Assembly: GCF_900083545.1 (NCBI RefSeq) | Contig: NZ_LT559262.1 | Span: 2,575,673-2,639,672 of the forward strand | Source: Alistipes provencensis | GTDB lineage: Bacteria; Bacteroidota; Bacteroidia; Bacteroidales; Rikenellaceae | DNA length: 64,000 nt | Reading direction: 5' to 3' | In this document: positions 31,964-39,093 of the stretch, piece by piece | How positions within the stretch are numbered: position 1 is the first letter of the stretch | How the letters are laid out: the number at the start of each line of letters is the position of its first letter | Program-made: the position numbers and the translations under genes | The notes under the pieces: model-generated | What the model saw: only the letters and a program-made list of their open reading frames with translations | Database searches by the model: none | Told to the model about the DNA's origin: nothing

Positions 31964-33066
31964 GAAGGTCCCGGGCATTCAAAATTCTGGCAAACGTCTG
32001 TCGGCTGATCCTCGCCTGCACGTTCATCCTTTCGGGCTTCTCGAAGGTGATCGACCCGTGGGGCACGGCACTGAAGGTCAACGAGTACCTCTCGATCTAC
32101 GGTCTGGATTACCTGCAGCCCGCGGCGATGACCTTCTCGATCTGGCTGTGCGGCGCCGAGCTGATGATGGGGTGCATGCTGCTGTTCAAGGTCCGCATCC
32201 GCCTGATCTCGATCTTCGCGCTGGTCTCGATGATCTTCTTCACGCTGCTGACGCTGCTCAGCGCCACGCTGATCCCCGTCGAGGACTGCGGATGTTTCGG
32301 CGAGGCGCTGAAACTCACCCCTTGGGAGACTTTCGCCAAGAACGTCGCCCTGCTGCCGATGGCCTTCGTGGTGTGGTGGCGCTACCGTCCCGACAAGATA
32401 TTCGCCTTTAAACCGTTGGAGATCGTGCTTACCTGCACGTTCTTCTTCCTCTCGATGTATCTGGGCTATTACTGCTATATCCACCTGCCGCTGATCGACT
32501 TCCTGCCCTATAAGGTCGGGGTCAACATCCACGAGGCGATGCAGGAGCCTGCCGTCGAGCCCGGCGAGTCGGAGACCGTGCTGGTCTACCGCAACCGGAA
32601 AACGGGCCGTGAACGCGAGTTTTCTTTGGACGACACCGAGTGGCAGGATGCCGAAAAGTGGGAGTGGGTCGACACCCGCACCACGAGCGAACTGCCTTCG
32701 GTGCGGCCGCTGGTGAGCGAATTCGCCCTGCGCGACGCCGAGGGCGATGCCACGGAGGAGGTGCTGACCATGCCGGGACGGGTCTATATGCTCTGCGTCA
32801 CGGAGTTCGACCGTCTGTCGCGTCCCTGCGCCCGGCGTATGGCCTCTCTGGTGGAGCGTGCCCGGGAGGAGGGTGCGCATGTGGTCTGCCTGACGCCCGA
32901 CCCGCTGTACGGCGTCACATGGCACGATTTCGGCTCGGGGGAGGTGCGCTGCTACAACATCGACGCCTCGACGATGAAAACCATGCTCCGGGCCTATAAC
33001 GGTCTCGTGGTGCTGGACGACGGAACCATCACGGCTAAAAGGAATTGTCGCGATATTCGTCCGTAG
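31960..33066 (+). CDS. DoxX/MauE-like membrane protein (BT_3928-type)
   Basis: The 368-residue protein has four membrane helices in its first half (roughly 10-30, 55-75, 80-102, 118-136) and a fifth near 150-172. A CGCF motif (EDCGCFGEAL) lies after the third, as in MauE/DoxX-related proteins thought to work in disulfide or quinone redox chemistry. The C-terminal half (about 185-368) is soluble, with a thioredoxin-like region (RVYMLCVTEFDRLSRPCARR). It overlaps tmk by ATGA and ends before a terminator. The exact function is unknown. Confidence 0.8.
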   Translation: MRRSRAFKILANVCRLILACTFILSGFSKVIDPWGTALKVNEYLSIYGLDYLQPAAMTFSIWLCGAELMMGCMLLFKVRIRLISIFALVSMIFFTLLTLLSATLIPVEDCGCFGEALKLTPWETFAKNVALLPMAFVVWWRYRPDKIFAFKPLEIVLTCTFFFLSMYLGYYCYIHLPLIDFLPYKVGVNIHEAMQEPAVEPGESETVLVYRNRKTGREREFSLDDTEWQDAEKWEWVDTRTTSELPSVRPLVSEFALRDAEGDATEEVLTMPGRVYMLCVTEFDRLSRPCARRMASLVERAREEGAHVVCLTPDPLYGVTWHDFGSGEVRCYNIDASTMKTMLRAYNGLVVLDDGTITAKRNCRDIRP

Positions 33067-33089
33067 GGGCGTCCGGCGGGATGTGGTAT

Positions 33090-33125
33090 AAAAGTTGACA
33101 CGGAGAAATCCGTGTCAACTTTTTT
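33090..33125 (+). terminator. Strong terminator directly before the efflux operon
   Basis: A stem of about 15 bp (AAAAGTTGACACGGA / TCCGTGTCAACTTTT) with a GAAA loop and six T residues ends 3 bp before the start codon of the membrane-fusion gene. It could terminate the tmk transcript and, if read through, act as an attenuator for the efflux genes. Confidence 0.93.
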
Positions 33126-33128
33126 CGT

Positions 33129-34157
33129 ATGCGTATTTTACCTCTTTTGACAATCGTCCTGCTTGCCGGGGCGTGCGGCCGCAGAACCCCGGCTCCCGAG
33201 GCGGTGCGTCCCGTGAAGGTCACGACGGCCGCGGGTGCAGGTCTCATCGACAAGGATTTTGCCGGCATGGCTACACCCGACGACGCCGTGAACCTCGCTT
33301 TCAAAGTCGCGGGGCAGGTCCTCGACGTTCCCGTCGCGCAGGGACAGAGCGTGAAGAAGGGGGCGCTGCTCGCCGAGCTGGACCCCCGGGACCTCGAATT
33401 GCAGGTATCGGCGACGCGCTCGGCTTTCGAGGAGGCCCGCTCGCAGCAGCAGCGCATGCGGCGGTTGCTGGAACACGAAGCCGTGTCGCGGCAGGAGGCC
33501 GAGGCCGCCTCGACGCGCTATGCGCAGGCCCGCTCGACCTATGAGAACACCCTCGACCTGCTGAAAGACACGCGCCTCAGGGCCCCGTTCGCCGGGGTCG
33601 TCGAGCGCAAATATGTCGACATTTTCGAACGGGTGCAGGCCGGGCAGTCGATCCTCCGGCTGGTCAATCCCGTCACCACCACCGTCCAATTTACACTGCC
33701 CGAGACCGGGCTGTCGCTGCTGCGGGACAGTTCGACGCATTTCACCGTCGAGTTCGACAATTATCGGGGCACGGCGATCCCGGCCCGCCTGAAAGAGTAT
33801 GTCGAGACCTCGTCCGACGCCTCGGGATTCCCCGTGTCGCTGACCCTCGAAAATCCCGACCCGGCGCGTTACCGCATTTCGCCCGGCATGTCGTGCACGA
33901 TCACCATGCAGAGCACCGACCCGGTTCCCGATGCCGTGTCGCTGCCCGTATCGGCCATCTATGCCCCGGCCGAGGGCGGTACCTATGTATGGATCGTCGG
34001 TGCGGGCGACCGCGTCACGCGCCGCGAAGTGAAACCCGGCGAGCTGTTCGGACGCGACCGCGTGGTCATTGACAGCGGCGTTGCCCCGGGCGAGAGGGTC
34101 GTTACGGCAGGTGTCTACCAGTTGCGCGAAGGGGAACAGGTTCGGATTTTAAAATGA
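33129..34157 (+). CDS. RND efflux membrane-fusion lipoprotein (HlyD/AcrA family)
   Basis: The 342-residue protein has a lipobox at C16 (LLAGAC), barrel-sandwich segments (NLAFKVAGQVLDVPVAQGQSV; LRAPFAGVVERKYVDIFERV, quoted in part), a helical hairpin (about 95-140) and a beta-barrel/membrane-proximal end. It links the inner-membrane pump to the outer-membrane channel in the periplasm. It is the first of three genes forming a complete tripartite pump. The start codon is only 3 bp after a terminator, leaving no room for a normal leader. Confidence 0.94.
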   Translation: MRILPLLTIVLLAGACGRRTPAPEAVRPVKVTTAAGAGLIDKDFAGMATPDDAVNLAFKVAGQVLDVPVAQGQSVKKGALLAELDPRDLELQVSATRSAFEEARSQQQRMRRLLEHEAVSRQEAEAASTRYAQARSTYENTLDLLKDTRLRAPFAGVVERKYVDIFERVQAGQSILRLVNPVTTTVQFTLPETGLSLLRDSSTHFTVEFDNYRGTAIPARLKEYVETSSDASGFPVSLTLENPDPARYRISPGMSCTITMQSTDPVPDAVSLPVSAIYAPAEGGTYVWIVGAGDRVTRREVKPGELFGRDRVVIDSGVAPGERVVTAGVYQLREGEQVRILK

Positions 34158-34164
34158 CGCTGCG

Positions 34165-37100
34165 ATGAACCTGCCCGAATATTCCCTGCGAAGTGCCAAA
34201 GTAATCTGGTTCTTCCTCTTCGTCCTGCTGGCTGGCGGTGCGCTGGGTTTCTCCACGCTGGGCAAGAAGGAGGACTCGGTCTTCGTCATCAAGACGGCGT
34301 CGCTCGTCTGCTCCTATCCGGGAGCCACGCCCCGGGAGGTCGAGGAGCTCGTCACCGAGCCGATCGAACGCGAGGTTCAGTCGATGCGATTGGTCCACAA
34401 AATCACCTCCGAATCCTATTACGGGGTCTCGAAAATTCAGGTCGAACTGGACCCCGCCACGCCCGCTGCGGAGATTCCCCAGTTGTGGGACGAACTGCGC
34501 CGCAAGGTGCTCAACGTCCAGCCGAAACTCCCCTCCGGGGCGTCGCAGATCACCGTCGCCGACGATTTCGGCGACGTTTACGGCATCTATTACGGCCTCT
34601 CCGTCGATGGGGGATTCTCGTGGTCGGAGCTGCGCGACTGGGCCCAGCGGCTGAAAACGGCCCTCGTGACGGTCGACGGCGTGCAGAAGGTGACCCTCTA
34701 CGGCGAACAGACGCCCGTGGTCAACGTCTATGTCAGCCTCGCGGCGCTGGCCAACTTCGCCATCCGCCCCGAGACCATCGTTTCGACCATCGGCCAGCAG
34801 AACTCCATCGTCAACAGCGGTGAGAAGCAGGCCGGAAAACTCCGCATACAGATTCTCGAGGACGGGACCTACAAGACCCTCGGCGACCTCTCGGACCAAC
34901 TGCTGATCGCCTCCTCGGGCAAGCAGTACCGGCTGGGTGACATCGCCCGTGTCGAACGGGGCTATGCCGAGCCGCCGCAGACGATGATGCGCGTCGACGG
35001 CCGCCGTGCCGTAGGCATCGGCATCTCGACCGAGGAGGGCGTCGACGTGGTGAAGGCCGGGGCGAAGATCGACGGCGTGCTGGCCGCACTCACGCGCCAG
35101 ATGCCCGTGGGCATGGAACTGACGGTGCTCTATCCCGAAAACCGCATCGCCCGCGAGGCCAACTCCACGTTCATCCTCAATCTGGCCGAGTCGGTCGCCA
35201 TCGTCATCGGGATCATCATGCTCGTCATGGGCTTCCGCGCCGGGGTGCTGATCGGCAGTTCGCTGTTGTTTTCGATCGGCGGCACGCTGCTGCTGATGCA
35301 GTTTCTGGGCGAGGGGCTGAACCGCACCTCGCTGGCGGGATTCATCATCGCGATGGGCATGCTCGTCGACAACGCCATCGTCGTCACCGATAATGCACAA
35401 CAGGCCATGCTGCGGGGCGTGTCGCGCCGAAAGGCCGTCGTCGACGGAGCCAACGCCCCGCGGTGGAGCCTGCTGGGCGCCACGCTGATCGCCATATGTT
35501 CGTTCCTGCCGTTGTATCTGGCCCCTTCGTCGGTGGCCGAGATCGTGAAACCGCTGTTCGTCGTGCTGGCCCTTTCGCTGTTGCTGAGCTGGGTGCTGGC
35601 CCTGACGCAGACGCCGCTGTTCGGGAACTTCATGCTGCGGGTGAAACCCGTCGGCCGCGATCCCTACGACACGAAATTCTACCACGCCTTCGACCGCTTT
35701 CTGGGCGCCTTACTGCACCGGCGGTGGGCGGTCGTGGCCGTCGTCGTCGGGCTGTTCGTCCTTTCGCTCGCGGTCATGGGACTGATGCCCCAGAATTTCT
35801 TCCCGTCGCTCGACAAACCCTATTTCCGCGCCGACGTGCTCCTGCCCGAGGGGTACGACATCCGCGACACGGAGCGCAACCTGCTCTCGATGGAGGAGTG
35901 GCTCCGCGGACAGCCCGAGGTGAAGACCGTCTCGATGACGCTGGGCTCCACGCCGCCGCGCTACTATCTGGCCAGCAGCAGCGTATCGATGCGTCCCAAT
36001 TTCGGCAACATCCTCGTCGAGTTGCATGACCGGAAGCAGACCGGGCCTGTCGAGGCGCGGTTCAACGGCTGGGTCACGGCGAATTTCCCCGACGTGTGGC
36101 TGCGCTCGTCGCTCTTCAAGCTCTCGCCCGTGCCCGATGCGGCCATCGAGTTCGGGTTTATCGGCGAGAACGCCGACACGCTGCGCCGCCTGACGGCCGC
36201 CGCCGAAGAGATCATGTGGCGCACGCCCGGGGCGGTGAACATCCGCAACGGCTGGGGCAACCGCGTACCGATGTGGCAGCCGGTCTATTCGCAGATGAAG
36301 GGCCAGCGCATCGGCATCACCCGCAGCCAGATGGCCCGGGGCATCACCATCGCCACGCAGGGATATGCGCTGGGCGAATACCGCGAGGGCGACCAGTTCA
36401 TGCCGATCCTGCTCAAAGACGAGAATATCGGGACCTACAACCTCACCAACCTGCAGGCACTCCCGATCTTCAACCCTTCGGGCAGGGTCTTCTCGATCGA
36501 GCAGGCCACCGACGGCTTCCGCTTCGATTTCCGTCCGGGCGTCATCAAGCGCTTCAACCGCCAGCGGGTGATGAAGGCGCAGTGCGATCCCGCCCGCGGG
36601 GTCAACACCATGCAACTGTTCGCCGCGCTGCGCGACTCGATCGACCGCGCCGTGGTACTCCCCGAGGGCTATTCGATGAAGGTCTTCGGCGAGCAGGAGA
36701 GCCAGCAGGAGTCCAACGAGGCGCTGGCCAAATACATGCCGCTGACGCTGGTGCTGATCCTGATCGTCCTGCTGCTGCTGTTCCGCAACTACCGCGAACC
36801 GGTGGTCATCCTGCTGATGATCCCGCTCATCTTCATCGGCGTGGTGCTCGGACTGGCCGTCACGGGCAAGGTCTTCAACTTCTTCTCGCTGCTGGGACTG
36901 CTGGGGCTGGTAGGCATGAACATCAAGAACGCCGTGGTGCTCGTCGAGCAGATCGGCGTGCTGCGGGCCGCCGGCAAGGACCCCTACGAGGCGCTGACGT
37001 CGGCCACGCGCAGCCGCATCGTTCCCGTGGCGATGGCTTCGGGAACCACTATCCTCGGTATGCTGCCGCTGCTGTTCGATTCGATGTTCGGGGCCATGGC

Positions 37101-37197
37101 CGCCACGATCATGGGCGGACTGCTGGTGGCTACGCTGCTGACGGTCTGCGTCCTGCCGGTGGTCTACGCCCTGTTCTATAACATTCGCAAACCATGA
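34165..37197 (+). CDS. RND multidrug efflux permease (AcrB/MexB-like)
   Basis: The 1010-residue inner-membrane pump shows the twofold repeat of the ACR family. There is a first helix near 13-33, a large periplasmic loop, a helix bundle (about 335-540) with GMLVDNAIVVTDN, a second loop, and a second bundle (about 860-1000) with GLLGLVGMNIKNAVVLVEQ. It exports substrates by proton motive force. The paired Asp expected in helix 4 appears as the D of GMLVDNAIVVTDN. The gene starts 7 bp after the fusion protein and its stop overlaps the channel gene (ATGA). Substrates cannot be predicted and no regulator gene is adjacent. Confidence 0.96.
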   Translation: MNLPEYSLRSAKVIWFFLFVLLAGGALGFSTLGKKEDSVFVIKTASLVCSYPGATPREVEELVTEPIEREVQSMRLVHKITSESYYGVSKIQVELDPATPAAEIPQLWDELRRKVLNVQPKLPSGASQITVADDFGDVYGIYYGLSVDGGFSWSELRDWAQRLKTALVTVDGVQKVTLYGEQTPVVNVYVSLAALANFAIRPETIVSTIGQQNSIVNSGEKQAGKLRIQILEDGTYKTLGDLSDQLLIASSGKQYRLGDIARVERGYAEPPQTMMRVDGRRAVGIGISTEEGVDVVKAGAKIDGVLAALTRQMPVGMELTVLYPENRIAREANSTFILNLAESVAIVIGIIMLVMGFRAGVLIGSSLLFSIGGTLLLMQFLGEGLNRTSLAGFIIAMGMLVDNAIVVTDNAQQAMLRGVSRRKAVVDGANAPRWSLLGATLIAICSFLPLYLAPSSVAEIVKPLFVVLALSLLLSWVLALTQTPLFGNFMLRVKPVGRDPYDTKFYHAFDRFLGALLHRRWAVVAVVVGLFVLSLAVMGLMPQNFFPSLDKPYFRADVLLPEGYDIRDTERNLLSMEEWLRGQPEVKTVSMTLGSTPPRYYLASSSVSMRPNFGNILVELHDRKQTGPVEARFNGWVTANFPDVWLRSSLFKLSPVPDAAIEFGFIGENADTLRRLTAAAEEIMWRTPGAVNIRNGWGNRVPMWQPVYSQMKGQRIGITRSQMARGITIATQGYALGEYREGDQFMPILLKDENIGTYNLTNLQALPIFNPSGRVFSIEQATDGFRFDFRPGVIKRFNRQRVMKAQCDPARGVNTMQLFAALRDSIDRAVVLPEGYSMKVFGEQESQQESNEALAKYMPLTLVLILIVLLLLFRNYREPVVILLMIPLIFIGVVLGLAVTGKVFNFFSLLGLLGLVGMNIKNAVVLVEQIGVLRAAGKDPYEALTSATRSRIVPVAMASGTTILGMLPLLFDSMFGAMAATIMGGLLVATLLTVCVLPVVYALFYNIRKP

Positions 37198-38432
37198 AAA
37201 ACGCAGTTTCGATAATCCTTTTGTGGCTCTCCCTGCCGGCTTTCGGACAGACCTCGCTCGCCGGCTACCGGGAGGCGGTCGCCGATTACAGTTGGCAGTT
37301 GAAGATCGCCGCCTCGAAGAGCGATGCCGCGGCCGAAACGATGGGGCAGGCCCGCACGGGCTATCTTCCGCGGCTGGCGATGGACGGCAGTTTCACCAAG
37401 ACTTTCCACCGTTACGAAGGCATCGAGCCGTGGACCTTCGGAGTCCTGCCGCAGGTGGTCCAGACCGTCTACGGCGGCGGTGCGGTGCGGGCTTCGGCCA
37501 AACAGGCCGAACTGGGCTACGACATCGCCCTGTGCGATGAGGAGTTTTCGCGCCTCGACGTGCGCTATGCCGCCGACTACGCCTACTGGAACCTCTCGGC
37601 CGTGGAACTCTACGCTGCTTCGATGCGCCAGTACGTTTCGATCATCCGTTCGCTGAAGGAGATCGTCGACCGCCGTTTCGCCGAGGGGTACATCGCCAAG
37701 GGCGACGTGCTGATGATCGAGACCCGGCTGAGCGAGGCCGAATATTCGCTCGTGAGCGCCGAACAGAGTTACGAAGTGGCCCTGCACAACTTCAACATCC
37801 TGCGGGGGACCGATGCCACGCTCGACGTGCAGTTGGAACAGGGCATCCGCGACTCGCTTCCGATGCCCGTGCGGGTCGTGGCCGCCGAAGCCCTGTCGCG
37901 CCGTCCCGACTATGCCGCCGCACGGCTGCGTGCGGAGCAGGCCGACTGGGGCATCCGCTCGGCCCGGGCGCCCTTCAATCCGCAGTTGAGCGTCGGTGTC
38001 GGGGGCTCGTGGCAGCCTTTCGTGCCCAACCGGACCGGTGCGACGACGGTCGACGGATCGGTCTTCGTGAAGCTCTCGGTGCCGATCTTCCACTGGGGCG
38101 AACGCCGCCGGGCTGTCGGGGCCGCCCGCGCCGCGCAGCAACAGCAGGAGTGGAGCGCCGCACTGCGCCACGACGACATCGTGCGCGAGGAGATGAACGG
38201 CTGGACGGCGCTGGTGCAGAGCCGTGCGCAGGTCGACGCCACGGAGGAGAGCCTCCGCATCGCCGGCGAGAACCTCTCGATCAGCACCTACTCTTATGGC
38301 GAGGGCCTTGCGACGATCCTCGACGTGTTGCAAGCCCAGCTAAGTTGGATTCAGCTCTACTCCAACGCCATCCGGGCGCATTATAATTACGCAGTGGCGG
38401 TTTCCGACTATCAGCGCATCACGGCGCAATAG
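37194..38432 (+). CDS. Outer-membrane efflux channel (TolC family)
   Basis: The 412-residue exported protein has the TolC duplication: two long helical hairpin regions, with the first repeat about 20-215 and the second about 216-412. Typical segments are ALSRRPDYAAARLRAEQADW and RSARAPFNPQLSVGVG. It completes the tripartite pump by opening a duct through the outer membrane. The signal peptide is MKNAVSIILLWLSLPAFG. It overlaps the permease stop by four bases. Confidence 0.94.
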   Translation: MKNAVSIILLWLSLPAFGQTSLAGYREAVADYSWQLKIAASKSDAAAETMGQARTGYLPRLAMDGSFTKTFHRYEGIEPWTFGVLPQVVQTVYGGGAVRASAKQAELGYDIALCDEEFSRLDVRYAADYAYWNLSAVELYAASMRQYVSIIRSLKEIVDRRFAEGYIAKGDVLMIETRLSEAEYSLVSAEQSYEVALHNFNILRGTDATLDVQLEQGIRDSLPMPVRVVAAEALSRRPDYAAARLRAEQADWGIRSARAPFNPQLSVGVGGSWQPFVPNRTGATTVDGSVFVKLSVPIFHWGERRRAVGAARAAQQQQEWSAALRHDDIVREEMNGWTALVQSRAQVDATEESLRIAGENLSISTYSYGEGLATILDVLQAQLSWIQLYSNAIRAHYNYAVAVSDYQRITAQ

Positions 38433-38482
38433 CCCACTTAAAAAGTGAGTTTCAGGGGGGCTATGGCAAGCCTTTACGCGTC

Positions 38483-38546
38483 CGATCCGGTTCACGCCGC
38501 CGATGCCCGTTTTATGAACGAGGGTCGGGAGCACAGAACCGGATCG
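38483..38546. repeat. 11-bp perfect inverted repeat in a convergent spacer
   Basis: CGATCCGGTTC (38483-38493) and its exact complement GAACCGGATCG (38536-38546) are 42 nt apart. Each arm plus its flank resembles one of the two segments in the spacer at 17612-17700, so this appears to be another instance of a dispersed element. The rest of the spacer 38433-38573 holds no gene. Confidence 0.6.
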
Positions 38547-38573
38547 AATACGAAAAGACCGTCTATTGCCCCT

Positions 38574-38595
38574 AAAACAGGCGTTATACGCCTGT
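38574..38595 (-). terminator. Terminator overlapping the OsmC stop codon
   Basis: On the minus strand a 7-bp stem (ACAGGCG / CGCCTGT) whose loop contains the TAA stop codon is followed by TTTT. Confidence 0.75.
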
Positions 38596-38982
38596 GCTCA
38601 CTACGGCGACCTCGTGCGAGACGGGAGCGATCATGCGCAGCATCCGCACCATGCCGCAATACTTTTCGTGCGTGAGGTCGATGGCGCGGCTTACCTTCGC
38701 CTGATCGTCTTCGGAACCGCACTCGACGTTGTAAACGACATGAAACGAGCTATATATGCTCTCCGATTGAACCTCTTCGGCAGATAATTCTCCCGAGTAG
38801 CTGATTTCGAAGCGCTTGGGCGTGATACGCTCCTTCTGCATAATCATCAGCGCCGTCTGTGCGGAGCATTGCGCCGCGGCGTAGAGCAGCAGGGCTTTGG
38901 GGTTCAGCGATTCGCATCCGGCGCCGTTTTCGGTCCGGAATTTCCCGTCCCCGGCCAACTGTAAAGTTACTTTTTCGATCAT
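38584..38982 (-). CDS. OsmC/Ohr-family thiol peroxidase-like protein
   Basis: The 132-residue protein has the two OsmC cysteines, C39 (AAAQCSAQTALMI) and C109 (EKYCGMVRML), in the usual contexts. Members reduce organic hydroperoxides in the cytoplasm, although this Bacteroidetes branch is not characterised in detail. The length is typical (about 130-145). A -7-like TATTGTTG (minus strand, 39009-39002) lies about 20 nt upstream. The gene is divergent from the TPR protein. Confidence 0.9.
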   Translation of the reverse strand: MIEKVTLQLAGDGKFRTENGAGCESLNPKALLLYAAAQCSAQTALMIMQKERITPKRFEISYSGELSAEEVQSESIYSSFHVVYNVECGSEDDQAKVSRAIDLTHEKYCGMVRMLRMIAPVSHEVAVVSTGV

Positions 38983-39061
38983 AGATTTCGGAATTTTTGT
39001 TCAACAATAACCCGGGGGCAAATTCCGTTCCTTTGGTAGTGTGCGGATGGGCAAAAATTCG

Positions 39062-39069
39062 TATATTTG
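39062..39069 (+). promoter_or_regulatory. -7 promoter element of the TPR gene
   Basis: TATATTTG fits TAnnTTTG and would start transcription near 39075. This excludes the upstream start at 39067 and favours ATG 39088 or 39094. No TTTG lies at the expected -33 spacing. Confidence 0.6.
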
Positions 39070-39093
39070 CCCGTATTTAGTGAAAATATGTGT

